DNA of 9,074 nt from Chloroflexota bacterium (lineage in GTDB: Bacteria; Chloroflexota; Anaerolineae; Anaerolineales; Villigracilaceae), in assembly GCA_021823555.1 (NCBI GenBank), contig JAKANW010000074.1, positions 1 through 9,074 on the forward strand, given 5' to 3'. The notes below the pieces were generated by a model. That model saw only the letters and a list, made by a program, of their open reading frames with translations, did no database searches and was not told the origin of the DNA. Below are positions 1 to 6,598 of the stretch, piece by piece. Each line of letters opens with the position of its first letter. Positions within the stretch are counted from its first letter, which is position 1. The translations under genes were made by a program, and so were the position numbers.

Positions 1-1583
1 TCCAGAGAAAAAAAGGCTTGCTCGACGTCTCCAACTTAATGGCCGGGGCAGGGCTTGCTTTCCTCTTCGAAGCTGTCGTGGTCGGGTTAATCGTGCCGGC
101 TGCGCCCTACGGACCGGCTTCATATTACAACTACGACCGCGTGATCAACAATGCCTTTGTGGGCGAGAACTCCGGCGCCACCGCACCCTATGGCCTAACC
201 ACGTGGCTGGATTATCAACGCGTGCTGGACGTGACCGGCCTGCCCATCGAAATCTGGCGGATGTTGTCGGCGCTGATTGTGACGCTGTTCGTAGTCAAGG
301 CCTTGGATGTGTTCGACGCTATCCGCAAACGTCAATTACGAGCCTTGCAGGAGGAACGCGACCGCGCCCAGCAGGCCGCCATTGACACCCAAATCCATGC
401 CCGGCAAACCGCCGAAAACTGGACCAATGCCCTGGTCAGCGCGAGCCGGCGCATTGCAGAGCTGGACGACGTGGATGAGATCCTACGCTTCATCGCCGCA
501 AACATCAAAAAACTGTTGGATGTCAACTTTGTTGGGGTGGCTATTATGGACCAACAAAACGGCAACCTGGCGTTGAAATGCTATTCCAACCATAAGAAAA
601 CAGATTTGATCACCGGACAAACTGTACCGGTCATCAGCCCACTTATCCAACAAGCGACACGGTCACTCCATTCTTATCGCTCCACAGGGACGGAGTCGGC
701 AGAGATGTATGAAGGACTGTGTTTTTTTAGCCGGCATACAGCAAAAGCTGTCGCCATTGTCCCATTGAAACTAGATAATGTAGCGATTGGAGCCCTGTGG
801 ATTGCCCGATACGAGGAACGCGATTTTTCAGAGACGGATCTGATCTATTTGGAAAGCATGGCCGATCAGGTGGTCATTGCCATTCAGCACGGCTTGATGA
901 CATCCCAGTTACAGTCGCTTTCAGTGACGGAGGAACGAGCCCGCATTGCCCGCGAAATGCACGACGGCCTGGCGCAGGTGCTGGGCTATCTCAACCTGGA
1001 GGTGCAAACCCTGGAAAGCCTCCTGAAACAAGGCAAACCAGATCAACTAAAAATGGAACTCGCCCAAATGCGCCAAGCCGTTCAGACGGCCAACGCCGAT
1101 GTGCGCGAGAATATCCTCAGCCTGCGTACCACTTTGGCGCAGGAAAAAGGCCTCGCCTCTGCCGTCAAGGAATATCTGGACGAATTCGGCATTCAGACCG
1201 GCATCGAAACCGAATTTGCTTATCGCGTACGCGGGGCTCTCAACCTCGCTTCCCTGGCAGAAGTCCAACTGGTTTGCATTTTACAGGAGGCGCTGGCGAA
1301 CGTCCGCAAGCACGCCAATGCAACCCTGGTGAAAGTGATGATCGTCAAGGAAGAACAGAAAGAGGCGGGAAAAATCATGATGCACGTGCAGGATAACGGC
1401 GTTGGGTTCGTCCTATCGAGTTCGAAGCGCAGTTTTGGATTGCAAACGATGCGTGAGCGCGCCGAATCCGTTGGTGGCAATTTGTCCATCGAATCAAGCG
1501 AGAATGGAGGCACGCGGGTGGAATGCTGTCTCCCCTGCCTCCAGCAGGAACGCTTGAAAAAGAAAAGCGTGGTTCTACGATGA
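1..1583 (+). CDS. Sensor histidine kinase, NarX/LiaS type (membrane region-GAF-HisKA_3-HATPase), 5' partial
   Basis: The reading frame is open to the left edge, so the N-terminus is missing; the TTG at 18 is only a numbering origin, not a supported start. From there, hydrophobic segments lie at about residues 8-28 and 79-97, separated by an aromatic-rich, probably extracytoplasmic loop. A charged helix (about 100-140) leads to a GAF-like domain (about 150-292). The HisKA_3 phospho-acceptor motif AREMHDGLAQ carries His315. The ATPase domain shows an N-box (EALANVRKHANA, Asn428), a G1 box DNGVGF (459-464) and a G2 region FGLQTMRERAESVGG. This is the architecture of kinases paired with NarL/FixJ regulators, and such a regulator follows at 2517. 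The stop TGA shares ATGA with the next start, which implies translational coupling. The signal it senses cannot be read from the sequence; the GAF domain has no recognised ligand motif. Confidence 0.93.
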   Translation, partial: QRKKGLLDVSNLMAGAGLAFLFEAVVVGLIVPAAPYGPASYYNYDRVINNAFVGENSGATAPYGLTTWLDYQRVLDVTGLPIEIWRMLSALIVTLFVVKALDVFDAIRKRQLRALQEERDRAQQAAIDTQIHARQTAENWTNALVSASRRIAELDDVDEILRFIAANIKKLLDVNFVGVAIMDQQNGNLALKCYSNHKKTDLITGQTVPVISPLIQQATRSLHSYRSTGTESAEMYEGLCFFSRHTAKAVAIVPLKLDNVAIGALWIARYEERDFSETDLIYLESMADQVVIAIQHGLMTSQLQSLSVTEERARIAREMHDGLAQVLGYLNLEVQTLESLLKQGKPDQLKMELAQMRQAVQTANADVRENILSLRTTLAQEKGLASAVKEYLDEFGIQTGIETEFAYRVRGALNLASLAEVQLVCILQEALANVRKHANATLVKVMIVKEEQKEAGKIMMHVQDNGVGFVLSSSKRSFGLQTMRERAESVGGNLSIESSENGGTRVECCLPCLQQERLKKKSVVLR

Positions 1584-2500
1584 ATGTGCGTGAATGGGCT
1601 CTCCCGGTTTACACGATTTTGATGCAACTGGCAACCGGTTCCATGTTGATATTATGGATTCTGCGTTGGCGCGCTAGTTCCCGATTTAACCCTGCCGAAA
1701 TGGATCGCATTATACGCAACCCATTGCTGGTTATTGTCATCACGGCGATCGTAGCCATGGGCAGCGCACACTTCCATTTGAGCAGGCCATTATATTCCTT
1801 TTATGCCGTGCGCAATTTTCAACACTCCTGGTTGAGCCGGGAGATCATCTCTACTATTTTCTTTTTTCTCACGCTGTTGGCGCTTTGGCTGATTAGCCTC
1901 TTTAAACAAGAGTATCGCAAACTCATCACCGTTCTCGGGTGGGTGGATATCACGATCGGTTTTAGTATGGTTTACTGCATGGCACGCATCTACATGATTC
2001 CCACCCAAGTGGCGTGGAACTCCCCAACCGTGATTCCCAGTTTTTACGCAACCACCCTGCTGCTGGGAACGATGGCAATTGCCTGCCTGCTGATCCTGGA
2101 CCTCAAGTTTGCTGAAATCCAAAAAGCGGATGACGTGGAGGTCCGCATGCAGGTATTTAAATATAGCCTGATTTGGCTGGTCAGCGTGGCCTTTGTAGCG
2201 GTAGTAATCGACATGGGTTTATCCTTCTACCAAATCTATTATCTCAGCCTGGGAGATCAGATTGCCCATCTCAGCTTGCAGCTCCTGTTCCAATTGTATA
2301 CACCCCTCTTGATATTGCGCTTCATTTGCATTTTAGTCGCACCACTCTGGATGGGATACGCCGTGTACAAAATGTACAAGTCCGGCATAGCTCCGCAGGG
2401 TTTGATCGTGCCAGTTTATATGTCCTGTCTCTTGATCCTGATCGGCGAGATCATTGGGCGCTTCCTATTCTATGCAACTCATATCCGTATAGGACTCTAA
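1580..2500 (+). CDS. DmsC-like integral membrane protein inside a two-component operon
   Basis: A 306-aa polytopic membrane protein with about eight hydrophobic helices. I chose ATG 1580 because it gives an N-terminus (MNVREWALPVYTIL) that aligns without gaps to the DmsC encoded at 6599 (MNTREWALLIFTIL), and because ATGA overlaps the kinase stop. An in-frame start at 1523 would add 19 unrelated residues. Over the first 90 residues the two proteins align gap-free, including FHL with His66 at the same index in both and the motif SW(L/M)SRE. Later matches are CM...YM(I/L)P, AWN, TTLLLG and the C-terminal IGRF-FYA-RIG. In E. coli DmsC a conserved His (His65) is implicated in menaquinol oxidation, so quinol binding is plausible. 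No catalytic or FeS subunit accompanies this copy; its neighbours are a kinase and a response regulator. Membership of the DmsC family is well supported. A sensory or accessory role is inference; it could also be a spare anchor for a DmsAB encoded elsewhere. Confidence 0.9.
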   Translation: MNVREWALPVYTILMQLATGSMLILWILRWRASSRFNPAEMDRIIRNPLLVIVITAIVAMGSAHFHLSRPLYSFYAVRNFQHSWLSREIISTIFFFLTLLALWLISLFKQEYRKLITVLGWVDITIGFSMVYCMARIYMIPTQVAWNSPTVIPSFYATTLLLGTMAIACLLILDLKFAEIQKADDVEVRMQVFKYSLIWLVSVAFVAVVIDMGLSFYQIYYLSLGDQIAHLSLQLLFQLYTPLLILRFICILVAPLWMGYAVYKMYKSGIAPQGLIVPVYMSCLLILIGEIIGRFLFYATHIRIGL

Positions 2501-2516
2501 CTGAAAAGGTGACGAA

Positions 2517-3173
2517 ATGACGATTAAAGTCTTAATTGCCGATGACCATAAATTATTCCGCCAGGGATTGATCAGCCTAATGCGGACGCGCGAAGACTTG
2601 GTGGACGTGGTTGGCGAGGCCTCCACCGGCATGGAAGCCGTTCAAATGGCGGAACAACTTCAACCGAATGTCATCCTGATGGATATTTATATGCCAGAGA
2701 TGGATGGCCTGCAGGCAGCTAAAGAAATTCGAACGCGCTTTCCGAACATTGCCATTGTGATGCTGACATCCTCCGAACGGGATGGTCATCTTTACGAGGC
2801 AGTACAGATCGGAGTTTCTGGATACTTGTTAAAGAGCCTGGACGCCACCGAATTGTTTGACCTACTAACCGGCGTGGTGAAAGGCGAAACCGCCATGACG
2901 CGCGCCCTGGCCGGCAAATTGCTCAAGGCCGTGGCAAACCGCCTGGCGGATGAGGAAAAAGGCGAACAGGCCCTGACTGAACGAGAACTGTACGTTCTGC
3001 GCCTGGTGGCAAGCGGGGCCACCAACTCGGAGATCGCGGACAAACTTTCGATTTCAATCAACACCGTCAAAAGTCATTTGAAAAGCATTTTAGGAAAACT
3101 GCAACTCGAAAATCGAACGCAGGCTGCCACCTATGCCCTCAAGCATGGCTTGGTCACGCCGCGCGATAGTTGA
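2517..3173 (+). CDS. NarL/FixJ-family response regulator (REC-LuxR HTH)
   Basis: A 218-aa two-domain regulator of normal length. The receiver domain (about 1-120) has the acidic pair Asp9-Asp10, phospho-acceptor Asp56 in LMDIYMPEMDG, the switch Thr84 in MLTSSE, and Lys106 in GYLLK. A short linker leads to a LuxR-type helix-turn-helix (about 150-213): LTERELYVLRLVASG, then NSEIADKLSISINTVKSHL, the typical recognition-helix region. AGGTG lies a few bases before ATG 2517. The gene starts 16 bases after the DmsC-like gene and shares its operon with the kinase, so the kinase is its probable phosphodonor. The most likely target is the dms operon that starts 380 bases downstream in the same direction; this is inferred from position, not shown by a proven binding site. 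Confidence 0.96.
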   Translation: MTIKVLIADDHKLFRQGLISLMRTREDLVDVVGEASTGMEAVQMAEQLQPNVILMDIYMPEMDGLQAAKEIRTRFPNIAIVMLTSSERDGHLYEAVQIGVSGYLLKSLDATELFDLLTGVVKGETAMTRALAGKLLKAVANRLADEEKGEQALTERELYVLRLVASGATNSEIADKLSISINTVKSHLKSILGKLQLENRTQAATYALKHGLVTPRDS

Positions 3174-3246
3174 CAGCGGTTGGCTGCAAGTTTAATTGTT
3201 CCGTCTGCCAACGCCAGAGAAACGCAAGCAAGGATTCCGCAGACTC

Positions 3247-3288
3247 TACTTTGAGGGTATGCAAAGTCAATCTTGAAGTAGAACTTCG
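3247..3288. promoter_or_regulatory. Candidate operator: four ACTTY half-sites in two inverted repeats
   Basis: Four related heptamers occur within 42 bases: TACTTTG (3247-3253, +), CAAAGTC (3262-3268, reading GACTTTG on -), TGAAGTA (3274-3280, reading TACTTCA on -) and AACTTCG (3282-3288, +). The first pair forms ACTTTG-N8-CAAAGT and the second GAAGT-N3-ACTTC, both without mismatch. TACTTCA matches 6 of 7 positions of the enterobacterial NarL heptamer TACYYMT. Pair spacing and orientation do not match the classical 7-2-7 arrangement. The site lies upstream of dmsA and next to a NarL-family regulator gene, hence the proposal. Short repeats of this length can arise by chance. Confidence 0.3.
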
Positions 3289-3320
3289 GGTTTCCAAAGA
3301 TACGGTTACAAAAACTCCAG

Positions 3321-3338
3321 CTCACCCTTTCGGGTGAG
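3321..3338 (+). other. Perfect 7-bp hairpin in the dmsA leader region
   Basis: CTCACCC (3321-3327) and GGGTGAG (3332-3338) are exact complements around a TTTC loop. An A-rich stretch rather than a T-tract follows on the + strand, so it does not look like a standard intrinsic terminator for the upstream operon. On the - strand a short T5 run follows a few bases later, but no - strand gene needs ending here. It could be an RNA stem in the dms leader or a protein-binding dyad. Confidence 0.4.
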
Positions 3339-3392
3339 GAAAAATTGCACCAACTAGGGATGAATGTGTGATTTGCCGGTGGTATCCTGCTA

Positions 3393-3557
3393 GTGAAAAA
3401 TGGAACTAGTGCGACTATTCCTAGCCGCAAAATCATTAGCAGGAGAGTGCCTATCGATGAAACAGAAGCAGGCCCAAATGTCCGAATGGAGCCGTTTCGC
3501 TCCACACACGAAGAACGTTCCCGCATTCTCGAATCTTTCCCGGAGGAAAGCACATGA
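3393..3557 (+). CDS. Possible small ORF ending in an ATGA overlap with dmsA (speculative)
   Basis: A frame open from 3372 ends with TGA 3555-3557, which forms ATGA with the dmsA start at 3554. From GTG 3393 it would encode 54 residues; later possible starts are GTG 3447 and ATG 3486. The C-terminal half is highly charged (for example THEERSRILESFPEE) and its codons resemble those of neighbouring genes. No start has a well-spaced ribosome-binding site: GGTGG at 3378-3382 is weak, and AGGAGA abuts GTG 3447 directly. I do not recognise a family. It may be a coupled leader peptide, a remnant, or chance; it competes with the ORF at 3457. Confidence 0.2.
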   Translation: MKNGTSATIPSRKIISRRVPIDETEAGPNVRMEPFRSTHEERSRILESFPEEST

Positions 3558-3561
3558 CTGA
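3457..3561 (+). CDS. Possible 34-aa leader ORF overlapping the dmsA start (speculative)
   Basis: ATG 3457 is preceded by AGGAG at 3441-3445 (11-base gap) and opens a 34-codon frame starting MKQKQAQMSEWSRF. Its stop TGA (3559-3561) lies just inside dmsA, giving an 8-base overlap, and the dmsA ribosome-binding site lies within it. It has no predicted domain, no signal peptide, and no run of one amino acid as in attenuation leaders. The start signal is acceptable but codon use near the end (cgg agg) is unremarkable. It is mutually exclusive, at least in part, with the frame ending at 3557. Confidence 0.2.
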   Translation: MKQKQAQMSEWSRFAPHTKNVPAFSNLSRRKAHD

Positions 3562-5965
3562 AAATAATTTCCTCACAAAGGCCCTGAACGACACTGTCAT
3601 GAGCCGCCGCAGCTTCCTAAAATGGAGCGCCGCACTTGGCGGGGCTGCCGCCCTGGCGGGCGGCCTGAACTTCGGCCTCAAAACAGTGGCAAAGGCGGCG
3701 GCCGTCAGTGACGAGCAAGTAATGACGATGGCTTGTTACCATAACTGCGGTGGTCGCTGCATCCTTGGAGCTGTTGTGAAAGACGGCACCATTGTCCGTC
3801 TGGTTCCAGATCCCTCGACAGAGGAAGATCCAATTCATAATCCGCGCGCCATCCCATGTCTGCGCGGACGTTCACAAATCCACCGCGTCTACGCGGCCGA
3901 TCGTATTAAATATCCGATGAAGCGCACCGGCAAGCGCGGCGAAGGCAAGTTCGAGCGCATCAGTTGGGATGAGGCGTTGAACACCATCGCCGACCAGATG
4001 AAGCGCATCAAGGATAAATACGGCAATGCGGCATTTTATATGCACTACGCCTCAGGCGTGAACTGGAAGGGGCCCGATGGCCGCAACCCGATGGCCCGTT
4101 TGATCACGTTGTTCGGCGGCTACCAGGGTTATTACAACTCTTACAGTACGGCTTGCTATAACTCGGTTCTGCCCTACATCACGGCTGGAGCCGGCAACAC
4201 TAGCGATGACGTAATCAACTCGAAGTTGATCGTCCTGTTCGGCGACAATTCCCTGGTCACCCGCGCTGGCGGCGATAACGCTGGTTATTACTACTTGAAG
4301 GCCAAAGAAAACGGCGCACGATTTATTTCCGTTGACCCGATCTTGACCGATACCGCCCTGGCCTTGGATGCCGAGTGGATTCCGATCAACGGCGGTACGG
4401 ACGTTGCCCTAATCGCGGCCATGGCGAACGTCATGGTCAAAGAAAATTTGTACAACAAGGACTTTATGTCCACCTACGCGGTTGGCTTCGATGAGGACAC
4501 ATTGCCGGAAGGTGCGCCCGCCAACAGCTCCTGGATGGCCTACATCATGGGCAAAAGCGACGATGGCATCGAGAAGACCCCTGAATGGGCCGCGCCCATC
4601 ACCGGCATTCCCGCCAACAAAATCGCCAGCCTGGCGCGTGAGATCGCCGGGACCAAACCGTGCGCCATGTTCCAAGGCTGGGGCTGGCAGCGCCGCGCCC
4701 AAGGCGAACAACCCGTGCGCGCTCTGCCGATCCTGGCAGCCATGACCGGAAACTTTTCGATTAGCGGCGGCAGTCCGGGTCTGCGCCCGACCGGCATGAC
4801 GTTCCAGATGGACAGCCTGCCGTCCGTGCCTGCCAACCCGATCAAGACCCTGTTCCCCGTCTTCAAATGGCCGGATTACATCACGCGCGGCACCGAAATG
4901 ACGAGCGGCCCAGAAGACCGCGTGCGCGGCGGCGACCGCCTGGCAGCCAACATGAAGTTCATGTGGAACTATGGCGGCAACACGATCATCAACCAGCATT
5001 CCGACATCAACCTGACCACTAAGATTTTGCAAGATGATACCAAGCTCGAGTTCCTCGTGGCCAGCGATGTCTCAATGACACCCAGCGCCAAATTCGCGGA
5101 CATCCTCCTGCCCGACACCACCGGTTTTGAAGCTGAGGAAATCATCACGGGTGAAGGCCACAGCGAAAAAGGCAATCACGCCTGGGCGCTGCTGAACCAC
5201 AAACTCATTGAGCCCATGTACGAAGCCATGCCATCGCTCTGGGTCGCCGAACAACTGGCAGACCGGCTGGGGCTGGGAGACCAGTTCCGGGACGGTCACG
5301 CCACTGCCGAGGATTGGGAAAAAGATATCGTTGCTTCTGCTCAGAAGAACTACCCGGATTTCCCGTCGCTCGACGAGTTCCGCAAAGTCGGCATCTACAA
5401 AACCTTCAAGTCCAAACCTGTAGTGGCCTTTACAGGATTTATTCAGGATCCTGTTGCGAATCCGCTGAAGACGCCTACAGGCAAGATCGAAATTTATTCG
5501 CCCTACTTGGCCAGCCTGAACGATCCTAAAGAAATCCCGGCGGTTCCCAAATACATTCCTGAATGGGAAGGCGTCAGCGATCCGTTGCGCAAGAAATATC
5601 CGTTGATGATGTCCACGACGCACTGGGTTGGACGTTCCCACTCCACGTTCGACAATGTGGATTACCTGCGTGAAGCTCATCCGCAATGTCTGTGGATCAA
5701 CCCGGTCGACGCCAAGACGCGCGGCATCAAAAACGGTGACATGGTCAAGGTCTTCAATGACCGCGGCGAAGTTCATCTGCCAGCGTATGTGACTAATCGT
5801 ATCCGCCCGGGCCAAACCAATATGCCGCAGGGCGGCTGGTACGAACCCAATGCGAGCGGTGTGGATGTGCGCGGTTCTGCCAATGTGTTGACAAAGTATC
5901 AACCAACGCCGTTTGCAAGGGGCAACCCTCAGCATACCAACCTGGTTCAGGTCGAGAAACTTTAA
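3554..5965 (+). CDS. dmsA: DMSO reductase family catalytic subunit A (Tat-exported molybdopterin oxidoreductase)
   Basis: An 803-aa bis-MGD enzyme of the DmsA/YnfE branch that should reduce DMSO or a related S- or N-oxide. The N-terminus has a twin-arginine motif SRRSFLK (17-23), a hydrophobic stretch to about 42 and a likely cleavage site near AKA (46-48), so it acts outside the cytoplasm. The FS0 cluster ligands are Cys61, Cys65, Cys69 and Cys102 (CX3CX3CX32C). The motif YNSYSTAC places Ser198 where DmsA-type enzymes have the Mo-ligating Ser. GWGWQRRAQGE, LTGN-like MTGNFSISGG and DILLPDTTGFEAEE are typical of the central domains. The C-terminal MGD-binding domain ends GSANVLT...GNPQHTNLVQVEKL, very close to E. 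coli DmsA. GGAGGA at 3542-3547 supports ATG 3554. dmsB follows after 11 bases. The exact substrate is not proven by sequence. No DmsD/TorD chaperone gene lies in the window. Confidence 0.95.
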   Translation: MTENNFLTKALNDTVMSRRSFLKWSAALGGAAALAGGLNFGLKTVAKAAAVSDEQVMTMACYHNCGGRCILGAVVKDGTIVRLVPDPSTEEDPIHNPRAIPCLRGRSQIHRVYAADRIKYPMKRTGKRGEGKFERISWDEALNTIADQMKRIKDKYGNAAFYMHYASGVNWKGPDGRNPMARLITLFGGYQGYYNSYSTACYNSVLPYITAGAGNTSDDVINSKLIVLFGDNSLVTRAGGDNAGYYYLKAKENGARFISVDPILTDTALALDAEWIPINGGTDVALIAAMANVMVKENLYNKDFMSTYAVGFDEDTLPEGAPANSSWMAYIMGKSDDGIEKTPEWAAPITGIPANKIASLAREIAGTKPCAMFQGWGWQRRAQGEQPVRALPILAAMTGNFSISGGSPGLRPTGMTFQMDSLPSVPANPIKTLFPVFKWPDYITRGTEMTSGPEDRVRGGDRLAANMKFMWNYGGNTIINQHSDINLTTKILQDDTKLEFLVASDVSMTPSAKFADILLPDTTGFEAEEIITGEGHSEKGNHAWALLNHKLIEPMYEAMPSLWVAEQLADRLGLGDQFRDGHATAEDWEKDIVASAQKNYPDFPSLDEFRKVGIYKTFKSKPVVAFTGFIQDPVANPLKTPTGKIEIYSPYLASLNDPKEIPAVPKYIPEWEGVSDPLRKKYPLMMSTTHWVGRSHSTFDNVDYLREAHPQCLWINPVDAKTRGIKNGDMVKVFNDRGEVHLPAYVTNRIRPGQTNMPQGGWYEPNASGVDVRGSANVLTKYQPTPFARGNPQHTNLVQVEKL

Positions 5966-5976
5966 GGAGATGAACC

Positions 5977-6597
5977 ATGGCTAAACAACTAGCTTTCTAC
6001 GTAAATATCGAGAACTGCGCGGGCTGCAAGGCCTGCCAAGTAGCCTGCAAGGACAAGAACGATCTGCCCACCGGGATTCGCTGGCGCCGCGTCTTCCAAT
6101 ACGAAGGCGGCGAATGGGTCGAGCAGGAACAGGAAATGGTTCCCAGCGACGTGTACGCCTACTTCGTGTCCTCGGCGTGCATGCACTGCGCCAATCCGGT
6201 CTGTCTGCAGGTCTGCCCGGCAGCGGCCATCTCCAAACGTGACGACGGTATCGTCCTGATTGACCAGGACAAGTGCATCGGCTGCCGCTACTGCTCCTGG
6301 GCTTGTCCGTACGGCGCGCCTCAATTCAACGAGGCACTGGGCGTCATGACCAAATGTAACATGTGCTACGACCTGGTGGATAAAGGCGAGAAGCCGGCCT
6401 GTGTCGAAGCCTGCCCGTACCGCGCCATGGACTTCGGTCCCTTGGACGAGCTGCAGAAAAAATATGGCAACTTCAACGCCCCCGCTCCGCTGCCCGACCC
6501 CAAGATCACCGAACCTTCCGTGGTCTACAACCCCAATAAAGTGACCAAGACAACTGGCGACGCCAGCGGTCACCTGATGAACCTCGAGGAGCTGTAA
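5977..6597 (+). CDS. dmsB: DMSO reductase iron-sulfur subunit B
   Basis: A 206-aa electron-transfer subunit, nearly the same length as E. coli DmsB (205). Sixteen Cys in four groups can hold four [4Fe-4S] clusters: Cys14/17/20/24 (CAGCKACQVACK), Cys68/71/76/80, Cys100/103/106/110 (CIGCRYCSWACPYG) and Cys127/130/142/146. FGPLDEL after the last group is a DmsB hallmark. It has no signal peptide of its own, so it should be exported as a complex with the Tat-targeted DmsA, and it carries electrons from DmsC to the Mo site. AAGGAGA overlaps the dmsA stop (TAA) and sits 6 bases before ATG 5977. The next gene starts one base after its stop, so all three subunits are probably translated from one message. 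Confidence 0.96.
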   Translation: MAKQLAFYVNIENCAGCKACQVACKDKNDLPTGIRWRRVFQYEGGEWVEQEQEMVPSDVYAYFVSSACMHCANPVCLQVCPAAAISKRDDGIVLIDQDKCIGCRYCSWACPYGAPQFNEALGVMTKCNMCYDLVDKGEKPACVEACPYRAMDFGPLDELQKKYGNFNAPAPLPDPKITEPSVVYNPNKVTKTTGDASGHLMNLEEL

Positions 6598-6598
6598 C

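Larger units (their letters stand above)
3174..3553 (+). promoter_or_regulatory. Upstream regulatory region of dmsABC (380 bases without a confident gene)
   Basis: This gap separates the regulator from dmsA. It contains two adjacent perfect inverted repeats (3248-3267 and 3275-3287), a 7-bp hairpin (3321-3338), an extended -10-like TGGTATCCT (3380-3388) without a good -35 box, four CTAG tetramers (3354-3424) and small candidate ORFs. A GTTGGC/GCCAAC pair (3179-3184, 3207-3212) with a 22-base loop lies just after the regulator stop, but no T-tract follows, so I see no convincing terminator for the upstream operon. GGAGGA at 3542-3547 is a good ribosome-binding site for dmsA. The size and content fit a promoter plus a long 5' leader. 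The exact transcription start cannot be placed. Confidence 0.55.

Noticed and set aside
18..20. TTG as a true start of the histidine kinase
   Set aside because: The frame is open to base 3 without a stop, no ribosome-binding site is present, and the protein would begin in the middle of a membrane region.
1523..1579. Upstream ATG for the DmsC-like gene
   Set aside because: It would add 19 residues read from inside the kinase gene that have no match in the paralogous DmsC; ATG 1580 gives the conserved N-terminus.
3179..3212. GTTGGC/GCCAAC inverted repeat after the response regulator as a terminator
   Set aside because: Six-base stem, 22-base loop and no following T-tract.
3380..3388. Extended -10-like TGGTATCCT as the dms promoter
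   Set aside because: Only a partial match, with no reasonable -35 hexamer at the right distance; not strong enough to call.
3131..3553. 140-codon open frame on the minus strand across the regulator-dmsA gap
   Set aside because: It overlaps the end of the response regulator, starts at GTG without a ribosome-binding site, has an unbiased, Cys- and Ser-rich composition and no recognisable domain; best explained as a chance open frame.
5072..5935. 287-codon minus-strand frame inside dmsA, and a similar 327-codon one across dmsB/dmsC
   Set aside because: Both are antisense shadows of strongly conserved coding sequence with codon-biased third positions; no protein family is recognisable.
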